NCBI RefSeq assembly: GCF_028476545.1
Contig: NW_026731985.1
Span: forward strand, 346,501-410,500
Length of the DNA: 64,000 nt
Origin: Physella acuta
Lineage: Eukaryota > Mollusca > Gastropoda > Physidae
Direction of reading: 5' to 3'
The position numbers were made by a program, and so were the translations under genes. The notes beneath the pieces were generated by a model that searched no databases, was not told where the DNA came from, and saw nothing but the letters and a program-made list of their open reading frames with translations. Shown piece after piece: positions 22,301 through 35,100 of the stretch; within the stretch, counting starts at the first letter, position 1, and each line of letters opens with the position of its first letter.

Positions 22301-25300
22301 TCAGGTCGCACGTGCACGGTATGTGGTTCCCGTCCACGTAAACTGACCGCAGGCCGTCTGCTTTGACCAGAGACCTAGGCAATGTCGTCAGCGAACACCT
22401 GAAAATGACAGCCACCACAGCTGATGGACTTCAATACACTGGTATTTTACAACGTAAAGGGAAGCAACTATAAGATCAACACCAATTGTGTAATGTATGA
22501 GTAGCCTCCCCTAAATTGCCTTTATCTCAACAATAATTCCCCCTCCTCTCTTCCCAGGTATAAAACAGAAAATAATTTTTTATGTAGAAATTATATACTT
22601 TAACAATTGTTCCACCCTCTTGTGTTTCAAAGCCCCCCCCCCCACCCCCAGGAGAAAAATATCTGAAAAACACTGACAGTATCAGTAATTGTTTTCAAGT
22701 TAAGTAACTCATTTGTTCATTTTCAAGACAGTAACCAAATATAGACATCGGCACAGAATGCAAAAAACGTGTTCGGACTTTTGAACCATATTGGTTTTAG
22801 CTAGCAACAAAATTTAGCAACGTTTGATAGATCCTGATTGGTTTTAGCTAGCAACAAAATTTAGCAAGGTTTGATAGATCCTGGTAAACACTAACTAGAG
22901 TGACACCAACTTTTGGACATTGTAAATTGGCGAGCTTTCATATTAAGAAAATACTTTTGTTTGCCCCATCAATAATATGTTAAATTATCTTAAAATATAT
23001 CACTGGTAGTGTTGTACAATGATGAAGCAAAACTGCCATGAATTGTTTTTAAATGTATCTTACTTAACTCCCTTGAAGTCCTTTTTAGAACTTAATATTT
23101 AAACTATGAAAGAATTTATAGTGTGGGACCAATGTTTTGTTATATTTTTTATTCAAGTAAAATGCATAAGTTGTCTACCAAAAAATGTATTTGAAAATAA
23201 AATGATGGCCAAACCCACAAAGTTTATTTAGCTCCTATTAAATTGTTTAGTTCAAGGGAAAAGTTTCTAATAAACGTCACAACATATACTGCTCCATTTA
23301 TTCCTGTCAAAATAACCTGAAATATTAAGGCATTTGATAATCTCACACTGTTTAATATTATTATTAAATGTTTTTATATCTAGGCGTCATGTTGAAAATG
23401 AAATACATCACAAAGTCAATCTAATTTTAATACAGACTCTGTTTTTTTTTTAAAGTGAAAAAAACAACATGTACATTTATTTGGGCATAGTGCTGACCAC
23501 ACTATCTCTTCATATGCCGAGGTCACAGAAACAAGTGAACTCTACTTCATGTTGAAAATGAAATACATCACAAAGTCAATCTAATTTTAATACAGACTCT
23601 GTTTTTTTTTAAAGTGAAAAAAACTACATGTACATTTATTTGGGCATAGTGCTGACCACACTATCTCTTCATATGCCGAGGTCACAGAAACAAGTGAACT
23701 CTACTTCACTTGCCCCATAGACCGTCAGGTTTGAAAGGGAAACTTTACTTTACATTTATTAATAGAGTGGCTTGCTAGTAATACATTTCAAGCCAGTATA
23801 AACTAAAAACATACACACATTTTTAAAATGTAATTATATTGCATATAACTAAATTAGTTTAAGAAGGCAATGTTAAAAATTCAAAATATTAGAGCTTCTT
23901 TCTCATGCCTCCAGCATAATGAAAACTTTAAAAATTGGCAATTTTATTATTAATTCGACAATTACAATACTAATAGTATTCTTTTTATTTCTGTCATCCA
24001 AATAGTGTTTATCTTTTTGATTCCATCATGTGAAATGTTAGATCACTCTCTACATATCAGCAGTTAATTTTCATTTTTTTAAAAATAACCCAAAAAATTG
24101 CTCATGGCTGGTAGTCTCTACTCACGGTAGTCTCTACTCACGGTAGTCTCTACTCATGGTAGTCTCTACTCACGGTAGTCTCTACTCACGGTTGTCTCTA
24201 CTCATGGTGGTCTCATGGTGGTCCCTACTCATGGTAGCCCCTACTACTCAAGAGCAAATTGAGTGATAACATTTAATCCAGCATCAGCTGAATATATAGA
24301 AATTTTAGATTTTTAAAAATATAATTATCTGTAGGCCTAATTAGTAAGTCAATCATAATCTCTAATTATGTTTACCTTTAATTATGATTACTTTATCGAT
24401 CGCTTAAAATATTAATTATTGTTTTACATGACGTCACGCTCCCAGAAAATGGTGGGGTGTTAGGACTATTGTGACAATGTGACAAGAGAAGGAGTGTATG
24501 TATCTCTCTGTGTGTGTGGTGTGTGTGTGGTGTGTGTGTGGTGTGTGTGTGGTGTGTGTGGTGTGTGTGTGTGTGGTGTGTGTGTGTTGTGTGGTGTGTG
24601 TGTGTATGTGTGGTATGTGAAGTGTGGTGTGTGTGTGTGGTGTGTGTGTGGTGTGTGTGAAGTGTGGTGTGTGTGTGTGTGGTGTGTGTGAAGTGTGTGT
24701 GAAGTGTGGTGTGTGTGTGTGGTGTGTGTGTGTGTGGTGTGTGTGTGTGTGTGGTGTGTGTGTGGTGTGTGTGTGTGAAGTGTGGTGTGTGTGTGTGTGG
24801 TGTGTGTGAAGTGTGTGTGAAGTGTGGTGTGTGTGTGTGGTGTGTGTGTGTGTGTGTGTGAAGTGTGGTGTGTGTGTGTGTGTGGTGTGTGTATGAGGTG
24901 TGGTGCGTGTGTGTGTGAAGTGTGTGTGTGTGTATGCGTGTGGTGTGTGTGCGTGTGGTGTGTGTGTGTGGTGTGTGTGTGGTGTGTGTGTGTGAAGTGT
25001 GGTGTGTGTATGCGTGTGGTGTGTGTGTGTGGTGTGTGTGTGTGTGGTGTGTGTGGTGTGTGTGGTGTGTGTGTGTACTCTCGAACAAGAAAATGTTCGA
25101 ATATTGGCACTGGCTAGACCAAAGTTTATGCACTATTAGGATGCAGATATAGACAAGCCTCGGACGCCTATTTGGGGGTCAGCTATGAACAAGCCTACAC
25201 GCCGAGTTGAATTAAGTAGGCCATACACGTGTATAATAAGGCCAATGCCAGGTTGAAGATATAGCAACAACTGTCCGTCATACGAGCTCTATCGAGGACA

Positions 25301-28300
25301 CCCCTGCGGGTGCTGGATTACCGCATGCGCCTTAGCGACATGCACCTTGATTGACGGGCAGGGGCGTCTACCGTTAGTATAGACATCTGCTCGCCAGGCT
25401 AGTATAATAAGGCCATTGCCAAGTTGAAGAGCTAAGCTACAACTGTCCGTTAATACGTGCTCCAGCAAGGACACCCCGTGGGGTGAAGGACACCCCTCGG
25501 GGCGCTGGTCCAATCCACATGCGCCTGAACAACATGCCACCTGGAGTGACGGGCATGGTCGTCTACCGTTAGTATATACACGTCTGCACGTCAGGTCAGT
25601 AGTTAAGTATAAATCAGTCTACAAGCCATTTTGTTGTCAGTACAGTACACTGACGCAACTTGATAAATAAGTCTACAAGCCATTGTGTTGGCGGTACAAT
25701 GACACAACTTGATAAATCAGTCTACAAGCCATTATGATGGCAGTACAATGACACAACTTGATAAATAAGTCAGTGTGACCGGTCGGAGTACTATTGTATA
25801 TATATATCCAAATAAGCGGAGTGCTGATTCAAATTTCCCACGAAAATGGACGGATGCCGATATACACCTCACATCTAAGTGTGTGGACATTGGTCATTGC
25901 GAGTATCCGCCAATTGGAGTAATACGTGTTAATAAACAAAGCGCGTACTTCAATGAAAACATAGACTATTGCGAATGTGATGTCCTCCACATTATGGTGG
26001 TGTTGTTCTAAAAATAGATGTTCATCCAGCAATTGGTCTTTGAGTTTAAAAAATTCAGCTGAATAAAACTTGTATCTACCATGTTTTCTTTCCTTTTTAA
26101 ACGCAACAAACGCATTCATTTGCTGTGCAACATAGTACGTGGTTTTCTTTTCTCATTTTTACAAGAGTATGTATTGTAATAACAATCGGAGTCAAGATAT
26201 ATTGTGCAAGTGAGTCGAAAATACATTTTGTGTTTTGTGTCAATGAACTCGATAACATGAAAAGGGCAGCAAATCTTAAGGGTTTATACTTGCGCATGAT
26301 ATAGATCTATGATGGTAAAGGAATATAGATAGACATACAGTAGACTGATGCTAAAGTGGACTGGTTTTGTAATAAAAAATGTGCCTCGTTCTACTCTAGA
26401 CGCTGAGATGTGTGCATGCGATGATTACTACAGAAAGAGATTTTTACACACATAACACCAGCGGCGTCACTAGGCCGGGTGTCACCCGGTGCGGTAACTG
26501 AAGGTGTCAACGCCCTACACCAATTTTGCAATTTCAGTTTGGATTCAAACTACTAAGCTATTACTGTTACGGGATAAAACATCATTTTAATGGCATATTT
26601 TACAATTTTTAAATTCGGTGTCACCCCTAAAATTGGCGTCACCCGGTGCGGACCGCACCACCTACGCCGTCTTGTGATGCCACTGCATTACATTGGCCAT
26701 TAGCACACAGATCTAGTTGTTTCTGTAAGTTATGTTTTTTTCCTTAGTGGGTGGAACGTGTTTAAATATCTGTATAAATCCCCGAAATATACACTCAGTT
26801 TATACTTTTTCTGCAAATTCATGGAGTCGAAATGGCATTCAAAATACCTCTTGTTAAAAAAAAAATAAAACTGTTTTTGTAATAGATATAAAAAGATTTA
26901 AAATAGTTTAGAGTGTCATAAAATATTTAATCGACATATTAATAAAGACAAAAATTGAAATGAACTTTCTTTTCAACTTTAAGCTAATTTTAATTGTAAT
27001 GAGCTAGTTGCAATGTTGTTTTTAATTTTTATTTAATTTCTTATCTTCCATCTAAATCTATTAATTAAAAATATGCATACGACCTTTTTAATAACAAGCT
27101 TTTATGTAATAATGCACTAAAAATGAAATAAATAAGTGATTTTCTTTAAATATATAATAATACACTACTATTTAAATAACCATACAGAAAAGCGTGGGTC
27201 ACTAATATATTAGTAAAGGTAACCAACTGATAATAGAAAGCTGACGAAACGCTAAAAGGGAAGCTTTAAAAAGAAAGATGAATTTTAAAAGCTTGTAAAA
27301 ATAGTCTCGTGCATGCGAGATCATCGGTCAAGAAATCGAGCTCGGGATAATTACTTTTCATTTTAAAACACGGCATTTTAAAATATTTCCCCAATTTTTT
27401 TGGTGTGAAAATTATCTTCTTTTCCCGTTCGTGCCCAAAGACGGTGACCGGAAGGATGCGCTAAGAAAAAGTGCGCAAGGGCATCAGTGTTTTCTAAAAT
27501 CGAGCATTTTTAGACATTAACTACGTGTATATTGTAGCATAATAAAACATTTCCACCAAATATGACAAAATGTAAGTGATTTAGTATAACTAGTTTGTAT
27601 TTGCGCATTGTTCCGATCGCGCTTTTTTTCAGGGATCCGCCCAAGGCAAACGGGGCAGATGAAATAGAGTTCACCTGTGACCTCGGCATATGATAGATAG
27701 TGAGGTCAGCACTTTGCTCAGCCGTTTTTGTTTTTCCAGGGACATTTTACTGACTTGAACCCGGATAGCAGCCTAGCTCTCTACCGCTAGGCCCCGCCGT
27801 CCCATTTTTGTGTGAAAATATTTAACTAGAAATACCAGTGGAAAATTCGGAGTAAAAATTTGCGATTTTTGAAAACTTCGGAAATCCGCCGGAATTTGGA
27901 AGTTGCATACCTGTTATCTGAGGACTGAGTGGTCTAGTGGTAGAGAGCTGGACTGCTAACACGTAAGTTTCGAGTTCGAATCCGGGTTCAAGTCAATAGA
28001 CCGTCCATGAGTCCACCCAACTCTGATGGGTACCTAACTCACGTTAGGGAAAGTAAAAGCGGCTGGGCATAGTGCTGACCACACTATCTCTCTCATATGC
28101 CGAGGTCACAGAAACTCTACTTCACTTGACTTACCTATCCCTGTTATCTAGAGCCGTCAGATCTACTTTAATCATCTAATTGAAAAGAAATGTGTCAAAT
28201 GCATAATTCGGTCGTTTCCATAGAGGTCATTATCACTTTCATCCAAATTTTCCAAACTTCGCAAAAAATCTAAAATTGGTGGAACAATTCGGAGAAAATG

Positions 28301-29082
28301 AAGTAATCGAAGGAAAATTGAAGCTCAAACGGAAAAAAAAATCGGATTACCGCTAAAAATTGGTAATAATAATTTAGTATCCATAACATTTGGAAGCAAA
28401 TCTTTATATTGGTATCATATATAATGTATCACTTCACGAAGTCTATAGAAGATAACCCAAGAAATGCGATTTTGTTTATTATGTTACAAATTTGGAGCAC
28501 AAATAATAAAAATCCCTGATAGTAAAATAAAGCAGAACCCAGCGATGACTAGTGAAGGCGCCTATCCAACTGCGATGTTGCTTGGGCCACATTGTTGTAG
28601 GCTGGACGTGACGAAGGTGTTAAAGGTCATGGTAGGGTCATCGTCACAGCGACCAATGATGTTGGGGATCAGACCCGTCTGAGACTGCCAGGCGGAGATC
28701 CAGCTCAGGTCGCACGTGCAAGGTATGTGGTTCCCGTCCACGTAAACTGACCGCAGGCCGTCTGCTTTGACCAGCGACCTAGGCAATGTTGTCAGCGAAC
28801 ACCTGAAAATGACAGTCGCGACACATCTGTTAAACTTTCATTACACGGTGAATTTTACAAAGTAAAGGGAAACAACTATAAGATTAACACAATTTGTGTA
28901 CTGAATGAGTAGCCTCCCCTATATTAATGTATCTCAACCCACTCTTCTCCACAATAAAACAGAAAAAATATTAAGGGGGGACCTGTAGTCAACTTTCTTG
29001 AAAAATTTCAATTTTCTGGTCTAAAATCAGTTTTTTTATCTCATATTTTGGGGACTTTGATATCTAGTGAAGACTGGCATCG

Positions 29083-29116
<34 letters not shown>

Positions 29117-32100
29117 TAAATTGAGTAAAATGTTGTTTTCCCCAATAATGTTATCGGAAAAAGTAATTATTTGTCAAAGTTATTCATTATTTTGCTAATG
29201 CATACCCTTATATGACAAAACATTTAGTCAATAATGCTTAATTTTGAGTTTACTCAGTTTTGTCCATTTTACCATATAGATCTCGCGTGAATGAATTTAA
29301 CTCAAAAAGCGCCTATCAGAGATACTTCAAACTGCCACTGTATGTTACTAACATATGTTATAAAGTAGTAGAAGGGTTTGGCTGAACTTTATTTTTTTTT
29401 TAAACTGTGAAAGTTTTTAGAATTGCTTTCATAGAAAATCATATGGAAAAAAATTTTTACTTTTTAAAAATTTAACAAAAAATTCATTTTGTAAGATATC
29501 AAAATTTCCTTCTATCAGATAGTCAATTGTCATGTCTACTATGAATATGCCAGGTTACTTTGCATTGTTTTCAATTATATTTTTAGTTATTTTCATTCTA
29601 CTGTGTACCTAAAAAATGTTCAATTTGACACCAAATTTGGCAAAACATGTATAAATTGTTCCCCAAAAAATACAATGTTATATTGTTTGAAGTATTTTAA
29701 AGTTAATAAAATTCCAAAAAAAAAAGCATGTATTGTATAGCTTGTAGCAAAATGTGCTTTGACTACAGGTCCCCCCTTAAATTTAGGTAGAACTATTGTC
29801 CAACCATCCACTCAAGTTTCAAATGCCTCCCCCCCCCCCCCCCCCCCCCCGAGGAAATATTTTTAAAACACTGACAAAAATTTGTCCATGGACCGTGTGT
29901 CATTTACAAGTCAATGACCATAATGACATTGGTACAGAATGAAAGAACATGTTCGGACTTTTGAACCAGATTGGTTTTAACTAACAACAAAATTTAGCAA
30001 CGTTCGATAGATCTTGGTAAGCACGAGCTAGAGTGACACCAACTTTTCGACATTGCAAATTGGCGAGTTTTCAGATTGAGTAAATAATTTAAAAGTTATC
30101 CATTGTTTTAAATTCCTTATGTCTCCCCCCCCCCCCCCCCAGACGGTCTGTCACTTGACCCACTTATACCTGGATAACCTCAGCGTCCTGATGCTGTGGG
30201 CGTCCTTAAACGCATCGTCCTTCACCTCCAGTATCGAGTTGTTGGACAAGTCCACTGATGCCAGCTTGCGTGCGTTTGGGAAGGCGTTATCGAGTATATT
30301 AGATATTCGATTACTTGACAAGTCCAGCTATACATAATCAGAACATGAGACGAAATTTAGTTATTTAAAAAAAAATCTTAACCGGTAGATGGCGATCAGT
30401 GTTTCTAAAAATAGATTACCGTGGTGAGCTCAGTGGGGTCAGAGAGTGACGAGCTAGGCACGTAGGACATGTGACACCTGGCCAGGTGGATGCTGTTTAA
30501 AGACACAAGGCCGCCGAAAGATTTGTACCTGGGGAGTTGTGTTGTAATAGAGATTAGTGAATTAGGATTAACATGATGTTTCGTACAAGTGTAGTCAACT
30601 AGGTGAGTGTAAAGTGGATGCATGTCTGCAGGGATAGTTGGTCATAGTCTAGTTGGTCATTTCTCAGTTGGTCATTTCCCAGTTGGTCATTTCCCAGTTG
30701 GTCATTTCCAAACTGGTCATTTCCAGGCTGGTCATTTCCCACTGAGTCATTTTCCAGTTGGTCAATTCCCAGTTGGTCATTCCCCATGTGGTCATTTCCC
30801 AATTGAATACAACCACCAGCTACTTACGGGATGTTCGACAGCGGGTTGTCGTTGAGTATGAGCACCTTGAGGTGTGTCAGCGTACTGAACTGGAAGTTGT
30901 GCAACAGGCTGATCTTGTTGCCGCTGAGGTCCAGCAGCTCCAGGTATGCCAGACTTTTGACGGCACGCGGCATCGCCAGCAGACTGCAGGAGGCCAGGTT
31001 CAAGCTGCGGAGGCTGATGGCGGCGTTCAGGAGCAGGGGGTCGGTGCCGGTGTCAAGGACGTCGTTGTTGGTGGACAGCATGGGGTTGTCGCTCAAGTCG
31101 ATCTCCTGGAGGTCAGCGTGAACTTTGGTGAGTACCAATCACACGTGTAAACTACTCACTCACCTCTCCCTTCCCCAGCCACGCGTTAAACTAATTACCT
31201 CCCCTCCCATCTTGTTCCATTTCAACGTATTCACATTTCAACATGGTTTCATTTCATAATGGTCCAATTTTAACATGATCCCATTTTAGCATGGTCTTAT
31301 TTCAATATGGTTTCAGTTCATAATGATCCCATTTTAACATGGTCCCATTTTAGCATGGTCTTATTTCATCAAGGCCTTACTCCATCATGGTCCCATTTTA
31401 GCATGGTCTTATTTCATCAAGGCCTTACTCCATCATGGTCCCATTTCAACATTTCAGCTATTACCATTACATGATGTGAACAAAAACGAAGGTAATTATC
31501 TTAGCTGAACCTCTAGGCTTACATGACAGGAAATACTAATCAGCTAATGAGAAATAATTGGCAGATTAAAAACCAATTAGATAAACCTAATGAACAGCCT
31601 GTTTTTAATGCCAAGTTGGTCTAAAAATAAAAGCAGTTAATTTTATCAAGGGAAATAACTGTCTATATTTTTGCAAATCAGTCCGTTTGAAGTGAATTTT
31701 ATTAAAAAAAATAATAAAAAAGCATATAACACAGGAAGAAAAATGTATAAAAATATATATTAGAATTTTATTAAAAAATATATTTGAGTAAAAAATTTCA
31801 TGTTTATGGCAGATTAGATTTTAGATAATCTGTTTTGGTTAACGCATGGCTTAAATTTAACTTTTTTATTGGATGTTTAAAAATCTTGGAAAATCAGTCT
31901 AAACTTAGATGCTAACAACTACTTTAATAATTTAAAAATGCGAAGCTATTTTTGTTTGAAATAATCTTAACCTAACATTTTGGATCAGCTCTAGAAATGT
32001 ACCAATCCTTTCGACCCGGGGTACACTGGCCTTCAGGTCTACTTGGAAAAATCCCGGTCGACCCCAGGGAAAAATATCAATTAGATCCCAATAAAACGGC

Positions 32101-35100
32101 AATGTAATGGGCCTAATGGTGCTTTGATTTTTTTTAAAAATTTGGTATTTCTTCATTTTACCAATTCCCTTTTTACATGCAATGGCGTAAATTTAATTAA
32201 AAAAAGAATTTGGCATTTCGCAGAAGGACCGGACAAGATAATGAAGCCGACTTCCACTTTAAAAAACAAATGTTAGAAATTGTATCACTCTAGTTAAAAT
32301 TAGACCCACTCATCGAAAAATCCTCTTGTTAAAGTTAGTGAGGCAAGCAGATATAGACACGGATAAAGTACCAAACAAAATTTTTAATCTGGGTTAGGAG
32401 GCCATTTTAAAGCTTTCGGGAGATCTTGGACACAGTGCTCACCTGCATTCGAGATATTCCTTAAACAGTAGGTAACGTCAATGTTAACAGAGGTAGATGG
32501 CACTACGAATGCCACTTACCTCAATGACCAAGAGATACGAATGTCACTTACCTCAATGACCAAGATATACAAATGCCACTTACCTCAATGACCAAGAGGT
32601 CGGCTAGGGCAGGTGGTAGGTAGGTGAGTCGAGCAGACGACATAGTAAATTTCCTCAGAGATCCGGAAATATTTCTAAAAGCTCCTGCAGGAATATCTGC
32701 GATGTCATTTTGTGATAGATCCAACACCTGAAAGTAGAACATTTTGTGATAGATCCAACACCTGAAAGTAGAACATTTTGTGATAGATCCAACACCTGAA
32801 AGTAGAACATTTTGTGATAGATCCAACACCTGAAAGTAGAACATTTTGTGATAGATCCAACACCTGAAAGTAGAACATTTTGTGATAGATCCAACACCTG
32901 AAAGTAGAACATTTTGTGATAGATCCAACACCTGAAAGTAGAACATTTTGTTATAGGTCCAACACCTGAAAGTAGAACATTTTGTGATAGGTCCAACACC
33001 TGAAAGTAGAACATTTTGTGATAGGTCCAACACCTGAAAGTAGAACATTTTTTATTTCACATCTGGAAGTATAACTTTATATATCACACACACATAAAAA
33101 TATAACAACTCACATCTGAAAATATAACAACACGCGTCTGAAAATATAACAATACACATCTGTAAATATAACAACACGCGTCTGAAAATATAACAATACA
33201 CATCTGTAAATATAACAACACGCGTCTGAAAATATAACACCGCATGAGAAAAAATAAGAGTTCAGACATCACACACATGTAAATATAACATTATACATCA
33301 CACATATAAAAATAAAACGTTATAAACCTTATCACAGCCCTAAACATAGAACTATATCTCTCACACCTGAAGAATGCAATTTCATATAACACACACCTGA
33401 GAAATTAAACTTGCTTTATAACAGCTTTATAATACAACATTGTAGATCATATAAAAGTAAAATACAACTAGAAGATCTACAATGTTAACACTGACCATGG
33501 CCACAATATAAATATTGACCAATGTAAATATTGACCATAGCCACAATGTAAACACTTACCATATCGACAATGAAAACACTGACCATAACCACAATGTAAA
33601 CACTGACAATAACCACAATGTAAACACTGACCATAGCCACAATGTAAACACTGACCATAACCACAATGTAAACACTGACCATAACCACAATGTAAATACT
33701 GACCAATGTAAACACTGACCATAGCCACAATGTAAACACTGACCATAGCCACAATGTAAACACAGACCATAGCCACAATGTAAACACTGACCATAACCAC
33801 AATGTAAACACTGACCATAACCACAATGTAAACACTGACCATAACCACAATGTAAATACTGACCAATGTAAACACTGACCATAGCCACAATGTAAACACT
33901 GACCATAACCACAATGTAAATACTGACCAATGTAAACACTGACCATAACCACAATGTAAACACTGACCATAACCACAATGTAAATACTGACCAATGTAAA
34001 CACTGACCATAGCCACAATGTAAACACTGACCATAGCCACAATGTAAACACTGACCATAGCCACAATGTAAACACTGACCATAACCACAATGTAAACACC
34101 GACCACAACCACAGTATAAACACTGACCATAGCCACAATGTAAACACTGACCATAACCACAATGTAAATACTGACCAATGTAAACACTGACCATAACCAC
34201 AATGTAAATACTGACCAATGTAAACACTGACCATAGCCACAATGTAAACACTGACCATAGCCACAATGTAAACACTGACCATAGCCACAATGTAAACACT
34301 GACCATAACCACAATGTAAACACCGACCACAACCACAGTATAAACACTGACCATAGCCACAATGTAAACACTGACCATAACCACAATGTAAACACTGACC
34401 ATAACCACAATGTAAACACTGACTACAACCACATTATGGCAACACTGACCCACAATGCCTTGAGACTAGAAAGTTCCTGTTGAAATGAGGTCAGGCTACT
34501 GTTGACAAGATGCAGCTCGTGTAGTGTGTTGCTAAAGCTGGACACAGCGCCATCTCGCAGGAAGATGACCCGGTTGTTGGACATGTTTAAAAACTGGAGA
34601 TGGGCCAGCGAGTTGAGTGAGGAGGGCCAGTAGCGGATGTTGGTCCTGCCCATAGATAGGCTGAAACAAAACATGGGATATGTCTTATATCAGTGGCCAG
34701 TAGCGGATGTTGGTCCTGCCCATTGATAGGCTGAAACAAAACATGGGATATGTCTTATATCAGTGGCCAGTAGCGGATGTTGGTCCTGCCCATTGATAGG
34801 CTGAAACAAAACATGGGATATGTCTTATATCAGTGGCCAGTAGCGGATATTGGTCCTGCCCATAGATAGGCTGAAACAAAACATGGGATATGTCTTATAT
34901 CAGTGGCCAGTAGTGGATGTTGGTCCTGCCCATTGATAGGCTGAAACAAAACATGGGATATGTCTTATATCAGTGGCCAGTAGCGGATGTTGGTCCTGCC
35001 CATAGATAGGCTGAAACAAAACATGGGATATGTCTTATATCAGTGGCTAGTACTGGATATGTCTTATATCAGTGGCCAGTAGCGGATGTTGGTCCTGCCC

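Larger units (their letters stand above)
15540..28430. repeat. two tandem copies of a roughly 6.4-kb segment carrying the LRR terminal exon
   Basis: The segment from about 15.55 to 22.05 kb repeats at about 22.06-28.43 kb, followed by a third partial copy (terminal exon C and intron to about 30.08 kb). Matching landmarks: terminal exon, GT/CA-rich microsatellite (16.2 and 24.5 kb), the 78-codon block (17280 and 25775), hAT MITE (17946 and 26459), reversed SINE (19.1 and 27.65 kb) and forward SINE (20.8 and 27.9 kb). Copy A has about 1.4 kb extra at 19.28-20.69 kb and the 39-bp array; copy B has about 1.8 kb extra at 22.56-24.36 kb. By eye the shared parts differ by a few per cent. Confidence 0.92.

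Noticed and set aside
30622-31150. Plus-strand frames over LRR exon 5 and its minisatellite (VGHFPVGHF and others)
   Set aside because: Shadows of the minus-strand exon and of a 15-bp repeat; no plus-strand splice logic.
32548-33048. Single 166-codon exon covering exon 4 and the 34-bp array
   Set aside because: The frame is open only because the unit lacks stops. LRR spacing and phase from exon 3 (LKALW joined to VLDLSQN) support the proximal acceptor as the main one; the longer form is kept only as a possible isoform.
33477-34453. Long minus-strand frames of up to 322 codons reading VYIVVMVS/GQCLHCGY
   Set aside because: The 24-bp array period equals eight codons, so any stop-free unit gives a long frame. 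It is not in frame with a splice-supported exon and ends before exon 3.
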